From CAZCWX01 sp964502465 (GTDB lineage Bacteria > Desulfobacterota > Binatia > Bin18), in NCBI GenBank assembly GCA_964502465.1, contig CAZCWX010000471.1:1-13421 (forward strand): a stretch of DNA of 13,421 bases, read 5' to 3'. Made by a program: the position numbers and the translations under genes. Positions within the stretch are counted from its first letter, which is position 1, and the number at the start of each line of letters is the position of its first letter. Positions 1 to 7,088 of the stretch are shown here, one piece after another. The notes beneath the pieces were generated by a model. That model was not told the DNA's origin and did no database searches. It saw only the letters and a program-made list of their open reading frames with translations.

Positions 1-1
1 C

Positions 2-259
2 GAGGGTGGGCATTTTCCGGCAAACGCCGATCCACTACTGACAAACAACACTGTTATTCCGCTTTTTCGCACCAGAGAAGCCTACGAATGTTTCTCTACG
101 CTTGCCCAATACACTCGTCTGTTAAACGATGGGGTGAGACGAGGCGTCAGCCTGTTCCAGCCCCAAGAACTTCGCGAGACCTTCTTTGCGGCAATCGACC
201 GCTTTCGCGAACAGGCAGCCCTCCCTGCGCAATCCCACCCTCCCTCGCCTTCCTCTTGA
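2..259 (+). CDS. C-terminal fragment of an unidentified protein
   Basis: The frame is open from the window edge to TGA at 257-259 and gives 85 residues; the start lies upstream of the window. The peptide looks like real protein. Its middle part (from about residue 22) is rich in amphipathic helix with balanced charges (for example FRTREAYECFSTLAQYTRLL), and it ends in a Pro/Ser-rich tail (HPPSPSS). The two other plus frames over this stretch are less protein-like: one hits a stop at about base 41, and the other yields a Cys/Pro/Arg-rich string. I see no catalytic motif and cannot name the family. The next gene starts 178 bases later, so it is probably a separate transcription unit. I am fairly sure it is coding and have no view on function. 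Confidence 0.5.
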   Translation, partial: EGGHFPANADPLLTNNTVIPLFRTREAYECFSTLAQYTRLLNDGVRRGVSLFQPQELRETFFAAIDRFREQAALPAQSHPPSPSS

Positions 260-437
260 GTGCAGTATCTTGAAGATGGGAAGCTCGATGTTTTTCGTCC
301 AGTCCCTCTCGCCTGCCTATCTTCAGCACCGGATCGCCTGACCTTGCACCAAAGAACCAAAGAACTGTGGTATTCTCCGTGCTCTCTTGCTCAAGGTGTG
401 AGTTTTGATAATGAAAGTATGTTTCCTGAGGTGAACC

Positions 438-680
438 ATGATTGCATTGCATCTTCCGAGCGCTCTGGAGAAACACTTTCGTGAGGTTGTGCGCGAAAGC
501 TACGACGGCAATCTACAAGCAGCAATTGCTGCGTTCTTAAAGTTACACGACAAATACGGCTGGAAAGAACAATTGCAACACGACGTGCAGGCTGTGCGTG
601 CGGAAGTCCGTCGAAGAGGGAGGATCAAAGCCAAAGTGATTAACGCCGCCATACTGAAATATCGACACAGTTTAGGCTGA
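438..680 (+). CDS. Putative antitoxin of a PIN-type toxin-antitoxin pair (ribbon-helix-helix-like)
   Basis: An 80-residue protein starting at ATG 438 with a Shine-Dalgarno GAGGTGA at 428-434. The N-terminus (IALHLPSALEKHFREVV) fits the short beta-strand plus first helix of a ribbon-helix-helix DNA-binding fold. A second helix rich in Ala/Leu follows, then a basic C-terminal half (RRRGRIKAK) that could contact the toxin or DNA. The stop at 678-680 is four bases from the GTG start of the PIN-domain gene, which is the usual antitoxin-toxin layout. A tandem 8-bp direct repeat (ACCAAAGA at 348-355 and 356-363) lies upstream and might be an operator, but this is speculative. The family assignment rests on size, fold-like pattern and neighbour. 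The exact antitoxin family is not recognised. Confidence 0.6.
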   Translation: MIALHLPSALEKHFREVVRESYDGNLQAAIAAFLKLHDKYGWKEQLQHDVQAVRAEVRRRGRIKAKVINAAILKYRHSLG

Positions 681-684
681 TGCG

Positions 685-984
685 GTGCAAAGAATCCTGC
701 GTGTCGTGATCGACACCAATCATATTATGTCCGCGATTCTCAGTTCACGGGGAGCGTCTGCGAAGCTGATTGATTGGGTGACGAAAGAAGCGGATTACTT
801 TCGGCTGTTGATCTCTCAGCCGATTTGGGATGAGTATAGGACAGTAGCAGATTGGCTCATCCCAGCCACACGACACAGTGAGAAAGAGCGCATTTTGCAC
901 ATCTTACGACTGCAATTTGAGTTTCTCGATCAACCAGCACCTCACCAACACCACACCGCTCGTCGCCAGGTACTCGATGAGTAA
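685..984 (+). pseudogene. Truncated PIN-domain toxin (COG1569-like)
   Basis: Starts at GTG 685, directly after the antitoxin stop. The N-terminal half is a good match to the PIN toxins annotated as 'putative toxin-antitoxin system toxin component, PIN family': the VIDTN strand with the first catalytic Asp at residue 9, then SAILSSRG, then ISQPIWDEYRTV with a conserved-looking Glu. Family members are usually about 130-145 residues and carry a second acidic cluster (D-P-D-D-x-x-F/L) followed by a strand with GD and DLL. Here the sequence runs into PHQHHTARRQVLDE and stops at residue 99, without that cluster. I looked at the other plus frames of 950-1075 and found no DPDD-type motif, so a simple frameshift does not repair it. 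Most likely the 3' half was deleted or replaced and the RNase is inactive. Bases 985-1198 hold no supportable gene. Confidence 0.7.
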
Positions 985-1198
985 ATCGACAGACTCGTCA
1001 GTCGTGTCACGTGTGGAAGACCTTCAACGATGGCTCAACACCTTCCCAGGGATCTTTGTTAAAGTGGTATGAGAACGATCAACTTATTTCTGCTCGGCTC
1101 CTCATCGTAAAGTGTATCAATGTCATGTGTTTCGATTTAGCCGTGCCAATGCCCTGTGTTTCAGTGTATAAATATCCCTGTATGTAAGAAGATGCATT

Positions 1199-2653
1199 AT
1201 GATCCGGCGCATTTTTAAGGTCTTGGCCGTCGCCCTCCTGGTTCTTGCCCTGCTTGTTGGAGGGGTGTGGTTTCTGCTCCAACCCCCAGTCCTTGCGGTC
1301 CCCAGCCAGGAGCGGATGGTGTTCTCCAATATGACCGTGGTCAACCCGGGCCTCGACCGCCGGTCTGAACAGACCATCACGATCGAGGATGGGCAGATTG
1401 TCGCGATCACTACTGAACCAGCCGCCAGCAGTGAATCAGCAGCCAATCCCCATTTTGCCGGGTTCTACGTGCTGCCGGGCCTGATCGATATGCATGTCCA
1501 CCACATCCCTCCCGATGCTGAGCTGTACGGGCTGCTGTTTCTGGCGCATGGAATCACGACAGTGCGCGACACTGGGGACTTCAGTGGAGCGATCCTCGAG
1601 AAGCGCCAGCAACTCCAGGACGGAAAATACCCCGGGCCACGACTCTTTGCCTGCGGACCGATCATCGATGGCGATCCGCCATTTTGGCCGGGCTCTCGCG
1701 TCGTGCATACTACGGACGAGGCGCGAGCGGCCGTCGAGGAGGTAGCAGCAGCAGGCGTGGATTGCGTGAAGGTCTACGGACGTCTCTCCGCCGAGCTGCT
1801 GACCGCAATCCGTGAAGCTGCGGCACAGCATCAGCTGCCGGTCGTGGGCCATATTCCCATGGCGGTTCCCTTTGCAGCGGCCCACCTTAGGGATGTTCAG
1901 CATCTGACGGGCGTGCCTCTGCATATATCCCGCCCGGACACCAGCAGAGTGGCGCAGTTTGCCGCGTGGGCAGCGGCCTGGCGTGATCTCGACGAGGCTC
2001 GGATTGACTTCATCGTCCGGACTTCAGTGGAGCAAGGGTTGCTGCATACTCCAACCCTGGTCGTCTGGGCGCAGATGGGACGGTTGCGTGACTATACCAC
2101 CCTGCGCGAGACTCCGGGCGCTCGACTGCTGCCACGGTGGTATCGAGACGTGTTTTGGCAGCCCAGGGAGGCCGCCCTGCCAGCCTTTGATGAGATAGGC
2201 GCAGCACTCCCCCAGATGAAGGCTGTGGTACGACGCCTCTACGAAGCAGGGGTGCGGATTCATGTGGGGAGTGACACGCCGAACCCCTTCGTGGTTCCAG
2301 GGAGAGGCCTGTACGAGGAACTTTCTCACCTGGTTGAGGCAGGTCTCACCCCCGAGGCGGCATGGGTGGCAGCGACGCGCTGGGCAGGCGAAACACTTGG
2401 CTTGGCCAAATTGGGGACCGTGCAGGCAGGGGCACCAGCTGATTTCCTGCTCTTCCGAGAAGATCCCACCCGAGACTTGGTAGCGCTCTCCACCTTGGAA
2501 GCAGTGGTCGCCCAGGGACGGTTCTATCCAAAAACAGTCCTTGAGGCAGCACTGGCGCACCATCGCGCGCACTTCAACGGCTGGCTCTACGACCGGCTCT
2601 CTATGGCCTATGCCCGCTGGATGGCCTCACAAACCGCCAGAGACGAGCAATAA
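1199..2653 (+). CDS. Membrane-anchored metal-dependent amidohydrolase (imidazolonepropionase-like, COG1228)
   Basis: A 484-residue protein. Residues 1-3 are basic (MIRR) and about 6-28 form one hydrophobic helix without a clear cleavage site, so it is probably anchored to the inner membrane with the enzyme outside. The amidohydrolase barrel follows: the metal-binding HxH is H99-V-H101 in LPGLIDMHVHH. K191 in VDCVKVYGR is the likely carboxylated metal-bridging Lys. H218 in VVGHIP, H235 in VQHLTG and D359 in HVGSDT complete the site. The GTVQAGAPADFLLF segment (406-419) is the typical C-terminal strand region of the family. All ligands are present, so it should be active on a cyclic amide, peptide or similar bond. 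The substrate cannot be read from sequence. The ATG at 1199 has only a weak upstream purine stretch (AAGAAG). It appears to be a single-gene unit. Confidence 0.85.
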   Translation: MIRRIFKVLAVALLVLALLVGGVWFLLQPPVLAVPSQERMVFSNMTVVNPGLDRRSEQTITIEDGQIVAITTEPAASSESAANPHFAGFYVLPGLIDMHVHHIPPDAELYGLLFLAHGITTVRDTGDFSGAILEKRQQLQDGKYPGPRLFACGPIIDGDPPFWPGSRVVHTTDEARAAVEEVAAAGVDCVKVYGRLSAELLTAIREAAAQHQLPVVGHIPMAVPFAAAHLRDVQHLTGVPLHISRPDTSRVAQFAAWAAAWRDLDEARIDFIVRTSVEQGLLHTPTLVVWAQMGRLRDYTTLRETPGARLLPRWYRDVFWQPREAALPAFDEIGAALPQMKAVVRRLYEAGVRIHVGSDTPNPFVVPGRGLYEELSHLVEAGLTPEAAWVAATRWAGETLGLAKLGTVQAGAPADFLLFREDPTRDLVALSTLEAVVAQGRFYPKTVLEAALAHHRAHFNGWLYDRLSMAYARWMASQTARDEQ

Positions 2654-2839
2654 TTGTCGACGCTCAATGTGACCTTTCGCTCTCCTCTGTGGCTGGTGGG
2701 CGTAGACGGTTCGTGGTTGAGCCGTGTACGCCTCTCGTCTATGCACGCGCTAAGCCTCCATTGACAGAAAGAAACAAATAGCGAACCCTATCGGGTCTTC
2801 AGAGAAAGGAATCACCGTACAGGTCCGGTACACGATTGT

Positions 2840-3628
2840 ATGCAGAACATCATTGAGATCAAAAACGTGACGGCTTATCGTGGGCAAACCCGGGTATTCA
2901 GCAATCTGTCACTCGCAATATCCCGAGGCTGCCATACCGCCATTCTTGGCCCCAACGGCGCTGGCAAATCGACGCTGCTCAAACTCCTGTCGCGGGAACT
3001 CTATCCCGTCCAACGCGACGGGAGTTACATTCGTCTCTTCGGACAAGAGCGCTGGAACGTGTGGGAGCTGCGCGCACACTTTGGCCTCATCTCCAACGAT
3101 TTGCAGCAACAATACCAGGGGAATGCGCTGGGACTGAATGTCATCTTATCTGGCTATTACTCGAGTATCGACACGGCAGCACACCAGCAGTTCAGCCCCG
3201 AGGATACAGAACGCGCGCACCGGATTATGCATATGTTGGGAGTCGCCGCACTTCAGGATCGCGCGTTCTCAGCCATGTCCACCGGAGAACAACGCCGTTT
3301 TCTCCTTGGCCGTGCGCTCATCAACGATCCAGATACTTTGGTACTCGACGAGCCAACCAGCGGGATCGATCTGAAAGCCTGCTTTCAGTACCTTGATATC
3401 ATCCGCAGCCTGATGCGGGCAGGAAAGACCATCATCCTGGTTACCCACCACATTCACGAGATCCCTCCAGAAGTGTCACGCGTGGTGCTGTTAAAAAACG
3501 GGGCAGTCATCGCTGACGGCGAGAAACCTACCGTCCTCAGCAGTGAGAACCTGAGTACCCTTTTTGACACACCGATCAAGCTGATACAGGCCAACGGTTT
3601 TTATCAGGCGTTCCCAGACACGCGGTAA
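2840..3628 (+). CDS. ABC transporter ATP-binding protein (orphan)
   Basis: A 262-residue nucleotide-binding subunit. Walker A is GPNGAGKST at 37-45, a Q-loop-like stretch lies near 86-91 (NDLQQQ), the signature is MSTGEQ at 146-151, Walker B is LVLDEP at 167-172, and the switch His is H203 in VTHHI. The signature differs from canonical LSGGQ, with S-T-G-E-Q in place of S-G-G-Q. The same kind of change is seen in several exporter-type and ModF-like ATPases, so ATP hydrolysis is still plausible. No permease or binding protein lies beside it; it must pair with a distant partner or act outside transport. The start is the only ATG in a reasonable place, with a poor Shine-Dalgarno site (AAAGGA is about 30 bases upstream). 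A TTGACA at 2761-2766 could be a -35 element but lacks a convincing -10. Confidence 0.88.
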   Translation: MQNIIEIKNVTAYRGQTRVFSNLSLAISRGCHTAILGPNGAGKSTLLKLLSRELYPVQRDGSYIRLFGQERWNVWELRAHFGLISNDLQQQYQGNALGLNVILSGYYSSIDTAAHQQFSPEDTERAHRIMHMLGVAALQDRAFSAMSTGEQRRFLLGRALINDPDTLVLDEPTSGIDLKACFQYLDIIRSLMRAGKTIILVTHHIHEIPPEVSRVVLLKNGAVIADGEKPTVLSSENLSTLFDTPIKLIQANGFYQAFPDTR

Positions 3629-3715
3629 ATCAAGCACCTCATTCTCACCTAGACACCAGCACCGCGTATAAGCTATAGGGTGAGACGATCAAGAGAAACT
3701 GAAGGAGATTGCTCG

Positions 3716-4801
3716 ATGCGCGCTGCCATAATGCGAACGAAGAAGCTGGTTGTTGACAATATCCCTATCCCCGAACCGGGTCCTGGCGAGGTACTCGTCA
3801 AAACCCTTGCTTGCGGAATCTGCGGATCAGACCTCCACACACTCAAGCACGCCGAGAAGCTGGTTGAAGCGTCTCGCCGTTCGGGAGGCGTGTTTACCAT
3901 GGACTTGAACCGTGACATCGTCATGGGACACGAGTTCTGTGCAGAAATTATTGACCATGGGCCGGACACGAAGAAACAACTGAGGGTGGGAACGCGTATC
4001 TGTTCAATGCCCGTCTTGATCCGCCCCGATGGCGTGCAAACCGTAGGCTACTCAAACGAGAACCCTGGCGGCTACGGTGAGTACATGCGCCTCACTGAGG
4101 GACTCCTCATCGAGGTACCAACCGGTCTTGCTACTGAGCAGGCAGCTCTGACCGAGCCGATGGCTGTCGGCCTGCATGCGGTCGAGAAAGCGCGGCTTGA
4201 GAAAGACGATGTGCCGCTCGTCATCGGTTGCGGGCCAGTCGGATTGTCAGTGATCGCCTCGCTCCGCCTGAAAGGGATACGACCGATTGTTGCGGCTGAC
4301 TTCTCGCCCCGACGGCGTCAGCTTGCTGAAGCGATCGGCGCTGACATCATCGTCAATCCCGCCGAGCAGTCGCCCTACGAGAGCTGGCGTGAAGTCGCCG
4401 TGTGGCAGGACCAAAGCCGTGCGCCGCAGCTTCCACCATGGATCACCGGGCCAGCGCTGCGTCCAGCCGTGATCTTCGAGTGCGTGGGTGTCCCTGGCGT
4501 GATCGATCAGATCATGGCTGCGGCACCGCAAGGGACACGGATTGTGGTCGTCGGCGTCTGTATGGAGAAAGATACCATCGAGCCAATGTTCGGGATCAAC
4601 AAGGAATTGAACATGCAGTTCGTCCTTGGCTACAACCGTGAGGAATTTGCCTCGATGCTGCAGCTCATCGCGGAAGGCAAGATCTCTACTGACCCACTCA
4701 TCACCGGCAAGGTTGGCGTCGAGGGAGTAGCACAGGCGTTCGAGGATCTCGGATCACCTGAACAGCATGCGAAGGTTCTGGTCGAGCCCTGGCGTAGCTA
4801 A
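3716..4801 (+). CDS. Zinc-dependent MDR alcohol/polyol dehydrogenase family protein
   Basis: A 361-residue medium-chain dehydrogenase/reductase. I take ATG 3716 as the start, not the in-frame ATG 36 bases upstream, because GAAGGAGAT lies at 3701-3709. Catalytic-zinc ligands are visible: C36 in CGICGSDLH, H72-E73 in MGHEF, and E147 in ALTEPMAV. The Rossmann motif is GCGPVG at 171-176, and D195 at the end of the next strand (VAADFSPRR) suggests NAD(H) preference. The four-Cys structural-zinc lobe, expected between about residues 96 and 120, is absent; the segment instead holds IRPDGVQTVGYSNENPGGYGEY-like sequence with one Cys. Structural-zinc-free members are common in the family. A weak promoter (TAGACA 3650-3655, 18 bases, TATAGG 3674-3679) is possible. 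The oxidised substrate is unknown. A hairpin terminator follows at once. Confidence 0.88.
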   Translation: MRAAIMRTKKLVVDNIPIPEPGPGEVLVKTLACGICGSDLHTLKHAEKLVEASRRSGGVFTMDLNRDIVMGHEFCAEIIDHGPDTKKQLRVGTRICSMPVLIRPDGVQTVGYSNENPGGYGEYMRLTEGLLIEVPTGLATEQAALTEPMAVGLHAVEKARLEKDDVPLVIGCGPVGLSVIASLRLKGIRPIVAADFSPRRRQLAEAIGADIIVNPAEQSPYESWREVAVWQDQSRAPQLPPWITGPALRPAVIFECVGVPGVIDQIMAAAPQGTRIVVVGVCMEKDTIEPMFGINKELNMQFVLGYNREEFASMLQLIAEGKISTDPLITGKVGVEGVAQAFEDLGSPEQHAKVLVEPWRS

Positions 4802-4813
4802 AAGTGGGACGAG

Positions 4814-4835
4814 CGGGCTTCCTCAGGGGCCCGCC
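4814..4835. terminator. Hairpin terminator between convergent genes
   Basis: A 6-bp GC stem, GCGGGC (4814-4819) with GCCCGC (4830-4835), closes a 10-base loop. It lies 13 bases after the dehydrogenase stop and 15 bases before the end of the oppositely oriented SCP2 gene. The T-run is poor (CTTCAT), so it may act in either direction or be only partly intrinsic. Confidence 0.55.
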
Positions 4836-4850
4836 TTCATCGAGAAGAGA

Positions 4851-5186
4851 TCAGGCTTGTGGCGCAAAATAGGCCCCCAGGCGCAGCACCAGGCGCAAAT
4901 TGCCCTCGACTGTTAGTCGCCCGTTCACGTAGGCGAACCCAAAGGGCAACGCGCCAGTGACAATATCCAGGTAGTCAGCAGCGGTCGCCGATATCGTGGC
5001 ATCAGGCGTGGAGGTGGTTCCTTCTTCGACTGTACAGACACCGTTCTTAATGGTGACGACAAACTGTCCCCCACCCTCGCCACTCAGGTTAAATTGGTAT
5101 ACCACCGCAGCGTCTTTCGCTGCCTCTTTGTTCACACTCACAGGCATCGCTGCAAAGATCGGTTTGACACTTACAGCCTCGGTCAC
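4851..5186 (-). CDS. SCP2 sterol-binding domain protein
   Basis: A 111-residue protein that is one SCP2 domain. The features are YQFNLSGEGGGQFVVTI (beta sheet with the GGG turn, about 30-46), VEEGTTSTPDATISATAADY (53-72), then a hydrophobic helix and GRLTVEGNLRLVLRL near the C-terminus. These small domains form a hydrophobic cavity for lipids or fatty acyl ligands and are often found alone in bacteria; the natural ligand is unknown. No signal peptide is evident, so it is cytoplasmic. The start is GTG at 5186-5184, supported by AGGAGG eight bases upstream on the minus strand. It lies 97 bases downstream of the selenoprotein stop and could be co-transcribed with it. Confidence 0.88.
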   Translation of the reverse strand: MTEAVSVKPIFAAMPVSVNKEAAKDAAVVYQFNLSGEGGGQFVVTIKNGVCTVEEGTTSTPDATISATAADYLDIVTGALPFGFAYVNGRLTVEGNLRLVLRLGAYFAPQA

Positions 5187-5282
5187 AACAGTATCCTCCT
5201 GGGATCATGAATCAGCAGCGGCACTTATGCCCCTCTCCAAGTTCCCGCAGTGCAGGGGTGTGCTGATATGCCGCTCCTTCAC

Positions 5283-5687
5283 CTACTCCTTTGGCCCATA
5301 TTTATTATCGATGAACTGACGGATTTCGTCCGGCGGGGTGCCGGCCATAAAAAGAGAGTGCGCATCCAGCGCCTCATGCACGCAGTGCATTCACCCAGCG
5401 CCATGGTCGTCAACAAAGCAATAGAGCAGCGAACGATGCCCCAGGGATTTGTCACAACCACAATAGCAGTGCAGCCCAGCTAATATGTCTGGAATTTCGG
5501 CAGCCGCTTTGTAGGCTTCACGCGTCTGTCCGGTAAAGAGATCTGCAGGCAGAGGAGTCGGAAGGGTTACCCCTGCAGACGGCGACTCGACTGGAGCCGA
5601 GGAACCTGGCGCAGTTGGGGACTCAGCCCATAACCACGTGCCCACCCCGAGGGTCAATAGCGTTACGCAGAGTACAGTTTTCCGCAT
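5283..5687 (-). CDS. Exported CYCXC-family selenoprotein (in-frame TGA read as Sec)
   Basis: Start ATG 5687 has AAGGAG ten bases upstream. Residues 1-21 are a signal peptide (MRKTV, hydrophobic core, WAES), then a Pro/Ser-rich linker. The core has CYCGC (C74, C76, C78), GHRSLLYC (C90), and FVDDHGAG ending at residue 98. The next codon is TGA (5393-5391), followed in frame by M-H-C-V-H-E-A-L-D-A and MAGTPPDEIRQFIDNKYG, ending with TAG at 5285-5283, 134 residues in all. In Cys homologues the motif after GAG is C-x-x-C, so the TGA replaces the first Cys and gives U99-M-H-C102, a UxxC redox pair. From memory, this is the CYCXC family (seleno)protein group, related to the PCYCGC-motif proteins; function is unproven, probably thiol/selenol redox or metal binding outside the cytoplasm. 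The frame is also open upstream to TTG 5810. A standard gene caller would stop wrongly at 5391. Confidence 0.8.
5356..5393 (-). promoter_or_regulatory. Candidate bacterial SECIS element after the Sec codon
   Basis: Directly 3' of the TGA (5393-5391, minus strand) is a perfect 6-bp hairpin, AUGCAC-UGC-GUGCAU (5390-5376). It is followed by GAG-GCGC-UGGAU-GCGC-A-CUC (5375-5356), a 7-bp stem with one bulged A and a 5-base loop. The loop starts 23 bases after the UGA and has G at its second position. As I recall it, the bacterial SECIS consensus places a short stem with a G in the first two loop positions about 16-37 bases after UGA, and this fits. Folding energies were not computed. Confidence 0.55.
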
Positions 5688-5806
5688 GAATTCGGATCTC
5701 CTTTTTTTTCGGGTTCGCTTTTTTACCTCCATCCCATCAAGGAGATAACCCCACAAGGCTAGCACAATACCAGGAATGAACCCAATCACCACTCCTCCCT
5801 CACAGT

Positions 5807-6721
5807 TCAAGTAGGCGGAGCAAACATCTCCAGCTCTGAGAGAACCCCATAGTGATCAGACGGCCATAACACCGAACCATCCTGGAGAGGCTGCGGCGTG
5901 TTGAACACCAGCTGGCTCGCAAGGACGTTCCCTGAGAAATCCCTCCCTGGCAAGAAGAACAGGTAATCTACTCGGCGGGATACCATAGGCCGCGTAGCAT
6001 ACACCCGCTGCCAGACCGTGAAACCTGGGGCAGTCGGGTTTGCGGCACGAAAAGTATCAATGAACCCCATCTCCTGGGTGAAGAGAAGCATCGCAGGAGA
6101 ATCCTCTAGCGCGTTCATATCTCCCATGAGGACGACAGGAGCAGCACCACGCCGGTGGCGTAGAAGTTCCATAATCTCCTTGGCTTGGCAGAGATTCCCT
6201 GAAATGTGCGTCGAGCAGGCCTGGAGAGGCCCCCAAGGAGTCTGCAGTTCAGCGCAGAGCAACACCCGGGCATCAGCCCATCTTCCACAACGAGGCAGGT
6301 CGTATGCCTGTGAAGCAACAATAGGGAAGCGGCTGACAATAGCCGGTCCTTCACTAAAATTCATCACCCAAGTGGTCACGGCGTTGAGCGTCTGGCTGGA
6401 AAAAAGATGGAAATGAGCCGGGGCATACACCCAGTGAAACCCCAGTTGTGCAGCGAGCCGTTCGGCGATATTGCCGCGTCCATGACTCACCGATGCTTCC
6501 TGTAGACCAATCACATCGGCATCGAGTGCACGAAATTCTTCTCCGACCATCTCCAGGCGACGTTCCAGGTGTTGCCCGTTCCCCACAAGACCTGAGAACA
6601 CTCCACCGTGCAGGAGGTTGAAGGTCACACATTTCAGTGGAGGGATCGCGTCCGCCATGGCTTCCAGGTGCAGCGCTGTGGTAAAGAGAGCAAGGACATA
6701 TAAGCTGATAATATGGAGCAC
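5807..6721 (-). CDS. Exported endonuclease/exonuclease/phosphatase family protein
   Basis: A 304-residue protein starting at GTG 6721. Residues 1-24 are hydrophobic and end in AMADA, so it is probably exported; if the ATG at residue 22 is used instead, it would be cytoplasmic. All hallmarks of the EEP (DNase I/sphingomyelinase) fold are in order: N35 in TFNLLHG, E75 in IGLQEAS, H172 in STHISGN, D201 and N203 in GDMNA, D252 in RVDYLFF, and the S-D-H triad 288-290 in WPSDHYGV. It should therefore be an active metal-dependent phosphodiesterase or phosphatase. Substrates in the family range from nucleic acid to phospholipid, and sequence alone does not choose. Its TGA stop overlaps a TTG of the frame that continues into the selenoprotein gene, so the two are likely one operon. 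The divergent GYD gene begins 65 bases away. Confidence 0.85.
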   Translation of the reverse strand: MLHIISLYVLALFTTALHLEAMADAIPPLKCVTFNLLHGGVFSGLVGNGQHLERRLEMVGEEFRALDADVIGLQEASVSHGRGNIAERLAAQLGFHWVYAPAHFHLFSSQTLNAVTTWVMNFSEGPAIVSRFPIVASQAYDLPRCGRWADARVLLCAELQTPWGPLQACSTHISGNLCQAKEIMELLRHRRGAAPVVLMGDMNALEDSPAMLLFTQEMGFIDTFRAANPTAPGFTVWQRVYATRPMVSRRVDYLFFLPGRDFSGNVLASQLVFNTPQPLQDGSVLWPSDHYGVLSELEMFAPPT

Positions 6722-6786
6722 GTTGTTTTCTTTACCTCATCACTGCCAGGCATGAAAGGGATGCGAGCAAAGAAGGGAGGACCGTC

Positions 6787-7083
6787 ATGGCGCTCTATGT
6801 ACAACTGGTGACACTCTCCAGAGAAGGAGCAATGAAGATCAGAGAGGTAGCGGCAGATTTCGCTCAGGTCCAGCAATTCAATGCCTCCGTAGGAGGCAAG
6901 TTCCTGTATGTGGTCGCCTGCTTTGGCGCATATGACTTCGTCGCGTTAGCAGACTATCCCAGTGAGGAAGCAGCGCTGAAAGCCGCCGCATACGCTGCAG
7001 CCCAAGGGAATGCGTCAATTCAGACCCTGCCAGCGCGCCCGATTGACGAGTTTTTCAAGCTGGTCAGCGAGTTGCCCAAATAA
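6787..7083 (+). CDS. GYD domain protein
   Basis: A 98-residue protein with one GYD domain of the ferredoxin-like alpha/beta type. It has an opening strand MALYVQLVTLS, a helix, GGKFLYVVACFGAYDFVALADYP (37-59) in which GAYD is this family's version of the G-Y-D motif, then an Ala-rich helix and a final strand with IQTLPAR. The Shine-Dalgarno GGGAGG at 6775-6780 supports ATG 6787. These proteins are small, cytoplasmic and probably oligomeric, resembling dimeric alpha-beta barrel proteins. No enzymatic or regulatory function is established. It stands alone, divergent from the EEP-family gene and convergent with the nrtR-like gene. Confidence 0.85.
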   Translation: MALYVQLVTLSREGAMKIREVAADFAQVQQFNASVGGKFLYVVACFGAYDFVALADYPSEEAALKAAAYAAAQGNASIQTLPARPIDEFFKLVSELPK

Positions 7084-7088
7084 GCCTT

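Noticed and set aside
348..363. Tandem ACCAAAGA repeat upstream of the antitoxin as an operator
   Set aside because: Two copies of an 8-mer without symmetry or a defined promoter are too weak to call.
878..1072. Short plus-strand frame overlapping the end of the PIN gene
   Set aside because: It overlaps the toxin in another frame, has no recognisable motif and no ribosome site, and does not supply the missing PIN motifs.
2024..2572. Minus-strand open frame opposite the amidohydrolase
   Set aside because: It is an antisense shadow of a gene with all catalytic residues in place.
3680..3715. Upstream ATG start for the MDR dehydrogenase
   Set aside because: ATG 3716 has GAAGGAGAT at the right distance and begins at the family-typical MRAAIM; the upstream part adds a charged, unrelated 12 residues.
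5391..5810. Protein ending at the TGA 5391 as the complete CYCGC-family gene
   Set aside because: The in-frame sequence after the TGA carries the expected second Cys of the pair and a well-formed C-terminal helix, so the TGA is read as selenocysteine rather than stop.
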